A program made the position numbers and the translations under genes. A stretch of DNA of 64,000 bases. Source: Bordetella petrii. Lineage in GTDB: Bacteria; Pseudomonadota; Gammaproteobacteria; Burkholderiales; Burkholderiaceae_B. The DNA lies in assembly GCA_017745595.1 (NCBI GenBank), contig WMBV01000026.1, positions 1 to 64,000 on the forward strand, written 5' to 3'. Positions 7,158-14,874 of the stretch are shown piece by piece. Within the stretch, counting starts at the first letter, position 1. Each line of letters opens with the position of its first letter. The notes under the pieces were generated by a model. That model was not told the DNA's origin, ran no database searches, and was given only the letters and a program-made list of their open reading frames with translations.

Positions 7158-8434
7158 TGAGACCCGTTACCATGCCTGCCCAGACCCTGGCCCAGAAACT
7201 GCTGGCCGCCGCGTCCGGCCGCGATGTCGTGCGCGTCGGCGAAATCCTGACCTGCAAGGTCGATCTGGCCATGTTCCACGATTCCAGCGGACCGCGCCGT
7301 CTCAAGCCCATGCTCGAAGAGCTGGGCACCGGTCTGTGGGATCGCTCCAAAGTCGTGCTGGTCATGGACCACTACGTGCCCGAGGCCGACGACGAATCGC
7401 GCCGCATCGTCCGCATTGCGCGTGACTGGGCGCGCGAACAGGCGCTGCCGCATGTGTACGACTCGCAAGGCATCTGTCACGTAGTGGTGCCCGAGCACGG
7501 CCATCTGCGTCCGGGCATGTTCTGTGTGGGCGGCGATTCGCATTCGCCCACCGGCGGCGCGTTCGGCGCTTATATGTTCGGCGTGGGCAGCACCGAAATG
7601 CTGGGCGTGGTCGCCAGCGGCGAGATCTGGATGCGGGTGCCCGAGACGCTGATGATGCGCTGGAACGGCCGCCTGGCGCCGGGCGTAACGGCCAAAGACA
7701 TGATGCTGCACATGATCGGCCGCTACGGCATGAACGGCGGCCACTACCAGGCCGTGGAGTTCTGTGGCGAGGCCGTGCGCGCGCTGTCGATGCAAGAGCG
7801 CATGACGCTGTCGAATATGTCGGCCGAGCTGGGCGCGCAGGCCGGCCTGGTGGCACCCGATGCCACCACGGCGGACTACCTGCGCCGGGCCGGCGTAGAA
7901 GAAATCGATACCAGCCGCTGGCAGTCCGATCCCGATGCCGAGGCGCAGTGGCACGACTTCGATGCCGCCGCGCTCGAACCCCAGGTGGCCGCCCCGCACA
8001 GCCCGGCCAACGCGGCCCCGGTAGCGGCGTACGGCGACACGCCGGTGCAGGTGGCCTATATCGGCGCCTGTACCGGCGCCAAGCTCGACGACCTGCGCGC
8101 CGCCGCGCGGATACTGCAAGGGCGGCGGATCGCGGCCGGCGTCAGCCTGATGGTGGCGCCCGCCAGCCAGCGCGACCAGGCCGCCGCCGAATCCGAAGGC
8201 GTGTTGCCGGCGCTCACGCAGGCCGGGGCCACGCTGTTGCCCACGACCTGCGGGGCCTGTTCCGGCTATGGCGGCTCCATTCCCGAAGGCGCCAACGTCA
8301 TTTCCACCACCGCCCGCAACTTCAAGGGCCGCATGGGGGCCGCCACGGCCCGGGTCTACCTGGCGTCGCCCTATACCGTGGCGGCTTCGGCCCTGGCCGG
8401 GCGCATCGCCGATCCTCGCGAGGTCCTGTCATGA
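7157..8434 (+). CDS. Aconitase/LeuC-type dehydratase, large subunit
   Basis: Iron-sulfur hydro-lyase subunit of 425 aa. The three cluster cysteines are visible: Cys305 in IGACTGAK, and Cys365 and Cys368 in TTCGACSGYGG. Other family signatures are DHYVPEADDESRR, GGDSHSPTGGAFG and ISTTARNFKGRMG. Length and split-subunit layout match LeuC-like and 2,3-dimethylmalate dehydratase (DmdA-like) enzymes, not the 850-900 aa aconitases. The ATG at 7157 overlaps the regulator's stop; an ATG at 7172 is possible. The adjacent lyase of the isocitrate lyase/PEP mutase family and the lack of other leu genes argue for a catabolic substrate (a methylated or dimethylated malate) rather than leucine synthesis. 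Substrate is inferred. Confidence 0.88.
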   Translation: MRPVTMPAQTLAQKLLAAASGRDVVRVGEILTCKVDLAMFHDSSGPRRLKPMLEELGTGLWDRSKVVLVMDHYVPEADDESRRIVRIARDWAREQALPHVYDSQGICHVVVPEHGHLRPGMFCVGGDSHSPTGGAFGAYMFGVGSTEMLGVVASGEIWMRVPETLMMRWNGRLAPGVTAKDMMLHMIGRYGMNGGHYQAVEFCGEAVRALSMQERMTLSNMSAELGAQAGLVAPDATTADYLRRAGVEEIDTSRWQSDPDAEAQWHDFDAAALEPQVAAPHSPANAAPVAAYGDTPVQVAYIGACTGAKLDDLRAAARILQGRRIAAGVSLMVAPASQRDQAAAESEGVLPALTQAGATLLPTTCGACSGYGGSIPEGANVISTTARNFKGRMGAATARVYLASPYTVAASALAGRIADPREVLS

Positions 8435-8946
8435 ATACCCCCCACAAGGCCTGGCGTGTCGGCGACGACGTCGACACCGACCAGCTCGCGCCGGGCGCCT
8501 ACATGAAATTCGGCATCGCCGACATCGCGCGCCATTGCCTCGAAGGCATCCGCCCGGATTTCGCCGGCGGGGTGCGGGCGGGCGATGTCCTGGTGGCCGG
8601 CCGCAATTTCGGGATAGGTTCTTCGCGCGAGCAGGCCGCCTCGGCCCTGGTGCAACTGGGATTGCGCGCCGTGATCGCGCCCAGCTTCGGCGGCCTGTAC
8701 TTTCGCAACGCCTTCAACGTGGGCCTGCTGTTGCTGACGTGCGAGCGCGCCGGCGAAATCGCCGACGGCGAACAAGTCGGCATCGACCTTCCCAACCATC
8801 GCGTACTGCGATCCGACGGCACGTCGCTGCCTTGCGAGCCGGTGCCGGACTTTCTGCTCGACATGGTGCGGGCGGGCGGCCTGCTTGCGCAACTGAAGCA
8901 CCGCCTGGCCCAGGGCACGCTGCCCCGTTATCCTTTAAAAGCCTGA
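8431..8946 (+). CDS. Aconitase/LeuD-type dehydratase, small subunit
   Basis: Swivel-domain partner (171 aa) of the preceding large subunit; together they form one hydro-lyase active site. It shows DDVDTDQLAPGAYMK at the N-terminus, the substrate-binding GRNFGIGSSREQA near residue 65, and the AVIAPSFGGLYFRNAFNVGLL block. The start overlaps the large-subunit stop by 4 bases (ATGA), indicating translational coupling and equal output. The residues in and around the specificity loop cannot be assigned to isopropylmalate, dimethylmalate or another substrate by eye. Confidence 0.88.
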   Translation: MNTPHKAWRVGDDVDTDQLAPGAYMKFGIADIARHCLEGIRPDFAGGVRAGDVLVAGRNFGIGSSREQAASALVQLGLRAVIAPSFGGLYFRNAFNVGLLLLTCERAGEIADGEQVGIDLPNHRVLRSDGTSLPCEPVPDFLLDMVRAGGLLAQLKHRLAQGTLPRYPLKA

Positions 8947-9809
8947 TGCAACCAAGCCTATTGAAAGACCAGCTGGCCGCCGGCCGTACGCTGTTGGCCC
9001 CCGGCGTCTACGACGCCCTGTCGGCCCTGATCGCCGAACAGGCGGGTTTCGACGCGCTATATCTGTCGGGGGCGTCCATCGCCTATGCGCGGCTGGGCCG
9101 TTCCGACGTGGGCCTTACCACGTATACCGAAGTCGAAGACACGCTGGCGCGCATTACCGAACGCGTGCGCCGCCCGGTGATTGTCGATGGCGATACGGGT
9201 TTCGGCAATGCCTTGAACGTGCAGCGCACCGTGCGCGGTTTCGAGCGTGCCGGCGCCGCCATGATCCAGCTGGAAGACCAGGGGTTCCCCAAGCGTTGCG
9301 GGCACCTGGCCGGCAAGTCGCTGGTGCCCGTGGACGAAATGTGCGGCAAGCTGCGGGCCGCGCTCGATGCGCGTACGCGCGACACCACGCTGATCCTGGC
9401 GCGCACCGATGCGGTCGCGGTCGAGGGGCTCGAGGCGGCTTTCGAGCGCGCCGAGCGGTACTTCGAGTGTGGCGTCGATGCCTTGTTCATCGAAGCCCTG
9501 CGCTCGCCTGCGCAGCTGGATGCGGCGTGCGCGCGCTTCGCGGCCCGCGTGCCGCTGCTGGCCAATATGGTGGAAGGCGGGCAGACGCCCATCGAAAGCG
9601 CGCAGGCCCTCGCGGCGCGCGGTTTCCGCATCGTCATTTTTCCGGGCGGAACGGCGCGGGCCGTGGCGCACACACTGCAGGCGTACTACGGTAGCCTGCG
9701 CGAACACGGCACCACCGCGCCGTGGCGCGAGCGCATGCTGGATTTCGACCAGCTCAATGCGCTGATCGGCACGTCGGCCTTGCTGGAAACGGCCAGCCGC
9801 TACGATTAG
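8946..9809 (+). CDS. Isocitrate lyase/PEP mutase-family lyase (2,3-dimethylmalate lyase-like)
   Basis: Predicted carbon-carbon lyase of 287 aa with a single (beta/alpha)8 barrel. Family markers are LLAPGVYDALSALIAEQAGF and YLSGASIAY at the start, the metal-binding VDGDTGFGN, and KRCGH at residues 116-120 with Cys118 as the catalytic acid. The KRCGH loop occurs in lyases (methylisocitrate, dimethylmalate) rather than in phosphoenolpyruvate mutases. The ATG shares one base with the LeuD-like stop. In the dimethylmalate pathway of anaerobic nicotinate degradation the same trio (two-subunit dehydratase plus this lyase) gives propionate and pyruvate. By analogy the operon may split a 2-alkylmalate, but oxaloacetase or methylisocitrate lyase activity is not excluded. 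Confidence 0.87.
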   Translation: MQPSLLKDQLAAGRTLLAPGVYDALSALIAEQAGFDALYLSGASIAYARLGRSDVGLTTYTEVEDTLARITERVRRPVIVDGDTGFGNALNVQRTVRGFERAGAAMIQLEDQGFPKRCGHLAGKSLVPVDEMCGKLRAALDARTRDTTLILARTDAVAVEGLEAAFERAERYFECGVDALFIEALRSPAQLDAACARFAARVPLLANMVEGGQTPIESAQALAARGFRIVIFPGGTARAVAHTLQAYYGSLREHGTTAPWRERMLDFDQLNALIGTSALLETASRYD

Positions 9810-9837
9810 GCGGGCAGGCTCTTGTCAGGTCTTGTCA

Positions 9838-9866
9838 GGTGTCAGGCTCCGCAGGTGCCTGACACC
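9838..9866. repeat. REP-like palindrome, GTGTCAGGC subtype (29 bp)
   Basis: Arms GGTGTCAGGC and GCCTGACACC around TCCGCAGGT. It is preceded by a 10-bp direct duplication (CTTGTCAGGT twice, 9821-9840) that runs into the left arm, a possible slippage or insertion scar. Confidence 0.85.
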
Positions 9867-9896
9867 GCTGTGTGCGGAAAATCTCGGCCAAGCTCC

Positions 9897-9927
9897 GGTG
9901 TCTGACACCCTGCGGGAGTCAGACACC
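9897..9927. repeat. REP-like palindrome, GTGTCTGAC subtype, reverse orientation
   Basis: Second member of the pair between the lyase and the b561 gene, 30 bp after the first. Identical to the copy at 55416. Confidence 0.88.
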
Positions 9928-9972
9928 TGGCGGCGAAGCGCGCAGCGCTTCGGGGGCGGTTTATTCAGCAAA

Positions 9973-10001
9973 TAGTCAGGCAGCCGGGCTACGCTTAGAA
10001 T
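9973..10001 (+). promoter_or_regulatory. Putative promoter of the second cytochrome b561 gene
   Basis: TAGTCA (9973-9978) and TAGAAT (9996-10001) with a 17-bp spacer, 22 bp before the ATG. It follows directly after the REP pair, so the b561 gene probably has its own promoter. Confidence 0.45.
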
Positions 10002-10023
10002 CCCTTTTTTCGCAGGCCGCGCC

Positions 10024-10590
10024 ATGAACTCTACTCGTCATACCCGCCTCGATCCCGCCGCCGCCGTTTACGATACCAGCACCATTGTCCTGCACTGGCT
10101 GACCGCGCTGCTGGTGGTCGCGCTGTTCGTGCTGGCGCAAGTCTGGGAATCGATGCCGTCCGGCACGCCGGCGCGCAAACCGCTGCAGGCGCTGCATGTT
10201 TCGCTGGGCCTGGTGCTGACCGTGGTGTTCGTTTGGCGTATCATCTGGCGCGCCACCCGGGGCACAAGCCTGCCGCCGGCTTCCCGGGGCATGCTCCAGG
10301 CCACGGCCAAGAGCATGCACTATGCCTTGTATGCATTGCTGGCGGCGCAGATCGTGCTGGGCTTTCTGTTTCGCTGGGCGCAGGGCGAGCCATTTACTTT
10401 TTTCGGCTGGTTCTCGATACCGAAGCTGTTGCCCCTGACACGCGAACAGCGGCATTTTTTCGGCGACCTGCACAACCTGGCGGCCTGGGCCATTGTCGTG
10501 CTGGCCGGCCTGCACGCGCTGGCCGCCCTGTTCCACCATTACGTGCTGCGCGACGGCTTGCTGCGCCGCATGTGGGGCTGTAGGCGCTAG
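10024..10590 (+). CDS. Cytochrome b561 family protein
   Basis: Inner-membrane di-haem cytochrome of 188 aa with four helices and the expected histidines: TIVLHWLTA in helix 1, LQALHVSLG in helix 2, KSMHYALYAL in helix 3, and HNLAAWAIVVLAGLHALAALFHH in helix 4. It is the CybB-like quinol-oxidising type. It is full length and a paralogue of the partial gene at the left edge, but the two are only distantly similar by eye. It is convergent with the MFS gene, whose stop is 3 bp away. It is probably transcribed from its own promoter at 9973-10001. Confidence 0.88.
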   Translation: MNSTRHTRLDPAAAVYDTSTIVLHWLTALLVVALFVLAQVWESMPSGTPARKPLQALHVSLGLVLTVVFVWRIIWRATRGTSLPPASRGMLQATAKSMHYALYALLAAQIVLGFLFRWAQGEPFTFFGWFSIPKLLPLTREQRHFFGDLHNLAAWAIVVLAGLHALAALFHHYVLRDGLLRRMWGCRR

Positions 10591-10593
10591 CGC

Positions 10594-11796
10594 TCAGGCA
10601 TTCTTGCCGGCCGAGGGGTTGCCGCGCGGCAGCCAATGCCAGAACACCGCCGCGCCGGCCAGCCCGAAGGCGCCCATGGCCGCCACCGCGGCGGCCAGCG
10701 TAACCAGGGCGGTAATGGCCGACAGCACCACTGGCCCCATGCTGCTGCCCAGGTCGGACACCAGCCGCCAGATGCCCAGGAACTCGGTGCGGCCGGCCGC
10801 TGGCGCGGCATCGGCGCCCAGGGTCATGACGATGCCCGAGCCGATGCCATTGCCCATGCCCAGCATCATCGACACGATCACGAAGCCGATCACGCCGCTG
10901 GTGAGCGAGGTGCCGATCAGGGCGAAGCCCATCAGCAGGGTAGAGGGCACGGCTACCCACAGTCGGCCGCGCCGGTCCATCAGCGTGCCGGCCGGATAGA
11001 ACACCGACATGTCGATGGCCGCCACCAGGCCGTAGATGATGGAGGTCGTGGTCGGGTTGATGCCCAGATGGTCGGCCCACAGCGGAATCACCACCTGCCG
11101 CGACGACCGCACCGCGCTGACCAGCAGGATGCCCAGCCCCAGGGTCAGGAACACGCGCTTATGCGCCCGGGCCACATCCAGCACGCGCGGCTTGGGCTGC
11201 AGGCCGGCATCGCGGCGTTCGGGCGGGGTCATGTCGGGCGCCAGGTGGGCGATCAGGCCCGCGCCGGCCATGGCCACCGCCGCCACCCAATAGGCGCCCT
11301 GCAGGCCCATGGCATGGATCAGCGCCGCGCCGGCGAAGGGCCCCACGAATACCCCGATCCGCATGGTGCCGGCCAGGGTCGACAAGGCGCGGGCGCGCAT
11401 GTAGACCGGCACGGCGTCGATCATGTAGGTCTGGCGGGCCAGCATGAACACCGACGAGGCCATGCCGATGAAGAACACGCCCACCGCCAGCAGCCACGCA
11501 TGGCCCGCGAAAATGCACAGCAGCAGCGCCAGCACGCTGAGCGCGGCGGCGCCCATCATGGAAAGCCGCTCGCCGTAGCGCGAGGTGATCATGGCCGCCG
11601 GGATGTTGCTGACCAGCGACCCGATGCCGATCAGCGCGACGATCAGGCCGGAGGCGGCCACCGAAGCATCCAGCTCGCGCGCGCTCAGGGCCACCACCGG
11701 CAGGATGGCGCCGTTGCTGACGCCGTAGAGGATGGACGGGCCAAACGCGGGAACGGCAATTTTCTTGAAGCTGAAGGGGGCGTCGCGGTTCGGCAC
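10594..11796 (-). CDS. MFS transporter
   Basis: Major facilitator superfamily permease of about 400 aa with twelve predicted helices in two halves. The loop between helices 2 and 3 carries the family motif in the form MITSRYGERLSMMG, and the second half has the matching GTLMDRRGRLWVAVP. The substrate is unknown; the overall look is drug/metabolite efflux. The start is uncertain: GTG at 11796 (PNRDAPFSFKK...) leaves 88 bp to the divergent kinase gene, while an upstream GTG at 11862 would leave only 22 bp and adds a poorly conserved Pro/Arg segment. Neither has a clear ribosome site. It is convergent with the b561 gene. Confidence 0.82.
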   Translation of the reverse strand: MPNRDAPFSFKKIAVPAFGPSILYGVSNGAILPVVALSARELDASVAASGLIVALIGIGSLVSNIPAAMITSRYGERLSMMGAAALSVLALLLCIFAGHAWLLAVGVFFIGMASSVFMLARQTYMIDAVPVYMRARALSTLAGTMRIGVFVGPFAGAALIHAMGLQGAYWVAAVAMAGAGLIAHLAPDMTPPERRDAGLQPKPRVLDVARAHKRVFLTLGLGILLVSAVRSSRQVVIPLWADHLGINPTTTSIIYGLVAAIDMSVFYPAGTLMDRRGRLWVAVPSTLLMGFALIGTSLTSGVIGFVIVSMMLGMGNGIGSGIVMTLGADAAPAAGRTEFLGIWRLVSDLGSSMGPVVLSAITALVTLAAAVAAMGAFGLAGAAVFWHWLPRGNPSAGKNA

Positions 11797-11884
11797 GATA
11801 AGGCGCGAAGAAATGAGGCAAGGCCGTATTCTAGCCGGCCATGCCGGCTTGCCGTGCGGCACGCCCGCGCGCTATCTTTGCGCC

Positions 11885-12838
11885 ATGGCGTCTGCTCATC
11901 TTACCGGCCAGGAACCCTTCTTCATCGTGCACAACACGGGGTCGGGGCGCGACAACGCCCGCGATGTCCAGGCCACGATCCGCCGCGTAATGGAGGCGGC
12001 GGGACGATCCTGCGAGCTCATCCCGGTCGACAACGGGCGGCAGCTCCCCGCCGCGGCGCAAACCGCCATCGAGCGCGCCGGCCAGCAGGGCGGCGTGGTG
12101 GTCGCCGCCGGCGGCGATGGCACGCTTAGCGCGGTGGCCCAGGCCGTGCTGGGCACCGGCCTGCCGTTCGGCATCCTGCCGCAAGGCACCTTTAATTACT
12201 TCGGCCGTACTTACGGCATTTCCCAAGACACCGAGGCTGCCGTCCACAGCCTGGTCGCGGCCCGGCTCCGGCCGGTGCAGGTGGGGCTGCTCAACGGCCG
12301 GCTGTTTCTCATCAATGCCAGCCTGGGGCTGTATCCCCAGCTGCTGGAAGATCGCGAAGCCTATAAGCAGCGGTACGGGCGCAGCCGCTCGGTGGCGCTG
12401 TGGTCGGCCCTGGTCACCCTGGCCCGGGCGCCCCGGCAGCTGACGGTGCAGCTCGAATACGAGGGGCGGACACGCCAGCTGCGTACCCCCACCATCGTGG
12501 TGGGCAACAATGCCCTGCAGCTAGAGCAGATCGGCATTGCTGAAGCCGACGAACTGGCGCGCGGCCGGCTGGTGGCGATGGGGGTCAGGCCGGTGGGCAC
12601 GCTGGCCTTGTACGGCCTGGTGCTGCGCGGCTGGCTCAGCCGCCTGGGCGATGCCGACCACGTGTTCAGCTTCGGATTCGACCGCCTGAGCGTGCGCGTG
12701 GGGCGCGGCCGCCGCCGCATCAAGGTCGCGCTCGACGGCGAGATCCAATGGCTGGACACTCCGCTGGAGTTCACGGTGTCGCCGCAGCCGCTGCAATTGC
12801 TGGTGCCCGCCGGGGCACCGCGCCTGGAACCCGCATGA
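11885..12838 (+). CDS. Diacylglycerol kinase-family lipid kinase (DAGKc)
   Basis: Soluble or peripheral lipid kinase of 317 aa with the catalytic DAGKc nucleotide loop AAGGDGTLSAVAQ (GGDGT at 76-80) and the following GILPQGTFNYFGR. The C-terminal beta-rich domain ends with VALDGEIQWL, typical of YegS/DgkB-like kinases. It would phosphorylate diacylglycerol or a related lipid. It is the first gene of an apparent operon: its stop overlaps the start of the metallophosphoesterase (ATGA), and a PAP2 phosphatase follows 29 bp later. Opposing kinase and phosphatase genes suggest a lipid phosphate cycle at the membrane; this is inference. Confidence 0.87.
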   Translation: MASAHLTGQEPFFIVHNTGSGRDNARDVQATIRRVMEAAGRSCELIPVDNGRQLPAAAQTAIERAGQQGGVVVAAGGDGTLSAVAQAVLGTGLPFGILPQGTFNYFGRTYGISQDTEAAVHSLVAARLRPVQVGLLNGRLFLINASLGLYPQLLEDREAYKQRYGRSRSVALWSALVTLARAPRQLTVQLEYEGRTRQLRTPTIVVGNNALQLEQIGIAEADELARGRLVAMGVRPVGTLALYGLVLRGWLSRLGDADHVFSFGFDRLSVRVGRGRRRIKVALDGEIQWLDTPLEFTVSPQPLQLLVPAGAPRLEPA

Positions 12839-13647
12839 CGCGGATCCTGCATATTTCCGATACGCATTTCGGCACCGAGCGCGAAACCGTGGTGCGGGCG
12901 CTGCTGGCGCTGGCGTATCGCCTGCAGCCCGAGCTGGTGCTACTGGGCGGCGACATCACGCAGCGCGCGCGCCGCGGCCAGTTCGCCGCCGCGCGCCGCT
13001 TCGTGCAGGCGCTGCAGCGGCCGGTGCTGGCGGTGCCGGGCAATCACGACATCCCGCTGTACAACCTGGTGGCGCGCCTGCTCGACCCCTATCGTGGCTA
13101 TCGGCGTGCGCTGGGGGTCAATCTCGAGCCTGTGGTCGAAACCGACAGCCTGTTGGCGATCGGGGTCAATTCCACGCGGCCTGGCCGCCACAAGAACGGC
13201 CAGGTCGGGCCCGGCCAGGTACTGCGGGTGGCCCAGCGGCTGCGCGAGGCCGGCCCGGGGCGCCTGCGGGTGGTGTTGCTGCATCACCCGGTGCGCGCCG
13301 CCGTCGAAAGCGACCGCGGCAATCTGCTCATCGGCCGCGACGTCGCCGTGCCGGCCTGGGTCGACGCGGGGGCCGACCTCATCCTGGCCGGGCACATCCA
13401 TTTGCCATACATCATGCCCATCCATGGCGCGGCCGGGGCCGCGCCGCGCCAGGCCTGGACGGTCCAGGCGGGAACCGCCGTCTCGCGGCGGGTGCGGGGC
13501 GGCATCGCCAATTCGGTCAATGTCATTGAACATTTGACCGATAATGGCCGGCATCAATGCTCGGTCCAGCGCTGGGACTACGCCGCCGATACCGGCGAGT
13601 TCCATCGCGTGGCCGACCAGACGCTGGACCTGCAGCGCGACGCCTGA
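12835..13647 (+). CDS. Calcineurin-like metallophosphoesterase
   Basis: Hydrolase of 270 aa with the complete dinuclear metal set: HISDTHFG (Asp9, His11), LLGGDITQR (Asp40), PGNHD (Asn70, His71), VLLHHPV and LAGHIHLPY. The family includes cyclic-nucleotide phosphodiesterases and LpxH-like lipid pyrophosphatases; nothing in the sequence decides among them. It is cytoplasmic, with no signal peptide. It overlaps the lipid kinase by 4 bases and is followed by PAP2, which favours a lipid or phosphorylated-lipid substrate, but this is only contextual. Confidence 0.87.
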   Translation: MTRILHISDTHFGTERETVVRALLALAYRLQPELVLLGGDITQRARRGQFAAARRFVQALQRPVLAVPGNHDIPLYNLVARLLDPYRGYRRALGVNLEPVVETDSLLAIGVNSTRPGRHKNGQVGPGQVLRVAQRLREAGPGRLRVVLLHHPVRAAVESDRGNLLIGRDVAVPAWVDAGADLILAGHIHLPYIMPIHGAAGAAPRQAWTVQAGTAVSRRVRGGIANSVNVIEHLTDNGRHQCSVQRWDYAADTGEFHRVADQTLDLQRDA

Positions 13648-13676
13648 GATTCGGCCCGTCGTGCGTACGCGAGCTC

Positions 13677-14429
13677 ATGGACGCCTACATCGACTGGGTT
13701 GCCGCCCATCCGCTATTGATATTCCTGGCCGTGCCTGCAATGGCGGGGGGATGCGCCTGGCGGCTGGGCCGCGGCCTGGGGCGGCGCACCGGGCCGCGCT
13801 TCGTCCGCGCCTGCTGGGGCGTGGCGGCCGGCGCGGGGCTGGTGTTCTTGGCACTGGCCGTGGCCACGAGCCTGCATGCCGGCGTGGTCGGCCTGGATGA
13901 CACCCTGGCGGCGGCCCTCAGCTTGTCGATGCCGCCATCGCTGCTCTGGTTATTGTCCTGGTTCACCTATCTGGGCGACCGCAATCTGCTGACGGTCATC
14001 GCCGTCAGCATGACGGTGGGGCTGCTGTGGCGGCGGCAATGGGCCCTGGCGTTGACCTGCGCGGTCGCCACGGGCGGGGCGGGGGCGCTCAACCAGGCGT
14101 TCAAGCATCTGTTCCAGCGTGTGCGGCCCGAACACGTGCACGGGTACGTCACCGCCGACGGCTGGAGCTTTCCCAGCGGGCATGCCTCGGCGGCGCTGGC
14201 GGTCTATGGGTTTGCCTGCTATCTGGCCGTGCGCGCGCTGCCCGCGCGCTGGCACGTTCCGTGCCTGGCGGGCGCCGCCGCCCTGATCGCCGCCATCGGG
14301 CTCAGCAGGGTGCTGCTGCAGGTGCATTATCTCAGCGACGTGGTCGCCGGCTTCGCATTCAGCCTGGCCTGGCTGGCCATCTGCCTGGCCGGCGGCGAAC
14401 GCCTGCAGGCATTCAGGCGGCGCGCATAG
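13677..14429 (+). CDS. PAP2-family phosphatase (membrane)
   Basis: Integral membrane lipid phosphatase of 250 aa, PgpB/undecaprenyl-pyrophosphatase type. The three catalytic motifs are intact: KHLFQRVRP (Lys143 to Pro151), PSGH (166-169) and SRVLLQVHYLSD (Ser210, Arg211, His217, Asp221). About six hydrophobic helices are seen. The probable substrates are phosphatidate, lipid pyrophosphates or undecaprenyl pyrophosphate. It is third in the kinase / phosphoesterase / phosphatase group. The 3' end overlaps the convergent Rossmann-protein gene by 17 bp. Confidence 0.87.
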   Translation: MDAYIDWVAAHPLLIFLAVPAMAGGCAWRLGRGLGRRTGPRFVRACWGVAAGAGLVFLALAVATSLHAGVVGLDDTLAAALSLSMPPSLLWLLSWFTYLGDRNLLTVIAVSMTVGLLWRRQWALALTCAVATGGAGALNQAFKHLFQRVRPEHVHGYVTADGWSFPSGHASAALAVYGFACYLAVRALPARWHVPCLAGAAALIAAIGLSRVLLQVHYLSDVVAGFAFSLAWLAICLAGGERLQAFRRRA

Positions 14430-14874
14430 CCAGCAGCGCCTTGCGCGCGTCCGCGGTGTCGAAACCGGGTGGCAGCGTGCGGGCCGCCTCGTCGGCGCCT
14501 CCCGCTATATAGGCGGCGCCGGCGGCACGGACGGCAAGGTCCAGGCCGGCGGCCGCGGCCGCCGGCAGCGCGCGCAGGTTCCAGAGCAGCTTGCCCCGGA
14601 TGTCGGCTCCTACCTTGCCGTCGCTGAAGCGCTCGAGCGTGCGGTCGATTTCGCGCGGGCCCGGCAGCGCCAGCACGATCAGGTCCGATTCGCGCAGAAC
14701 CTCTTGCGCCGATGCCGCCAGGGTGGCCGCGCCGCGAAAGGGCTCGCATTGCGCCGGCACCTTGTCGAATACCGTCAGAGACAATTCGGGCGGCGCCGTG
14801 GACAACAGCCGGCGCGCGGCCGCGCCGCCGGCCGCGCCCAGGCCGATGATGCCGATACGAAGGGCCGCGTTCAT
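14413..14874 (-). CDS. Short NAD(P)-binding Rossmann protein, 6PGDH-like N-domain only
   Basis: Protein of 153 aa beginning with a dinucleotide-binding fold (IGIIGLGAAGGAAARRLL, strand then SLTVFDK), continuing as SDLIVLALPGPREIDRTLERF, which resembles the N-terminal domain of 3-hydroxyisobutyrate / 6-phosphogluconate dehydrogenases. These enzymes need a further helical domain of about 130 residues, which is absent: after residue 110 only a short Ala-rich tail remains. It may be a truncated relic or a stand-alone cofactor protein. Its ATG overlaps the stop of the hotdog gene, so it belongs to the TetR-hotdog operon. Confidence 0.7.
   Translation of the reverse strand: MNAALRIGIIGLGAAGGAAARRLLSTAPPELSLTVFDKVPAQCEPFRGAATLAASAQEVLRESDLIVLALPGPREIDRTLERFSDGKVGADIRGKLLWNLRALPAAAAAGLDLAVRAAGAAYIAGGADEAARTLPPGFDTADARKALLAMRAA

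Noticed and set aside
7157-8946. leuC-leuD for leucine biosynthesis
   Set aside because: No leuA or leuB is nearby, and the pair is locked into an operon with a GntR regulator, a Bug receptor and a carbon-carbon lyase. A leucine role is not impossible but is less likely than catabolism.
8946-9809. Phosphoenolpyruvate mutase / phosphonate biosynthesis
   Set aside because: The active loop is KRCGH with the lyase cysteine rather than the mutase loop, and no phosphonopyruvate decarboxylase or other phosphonate gene is adjacent.
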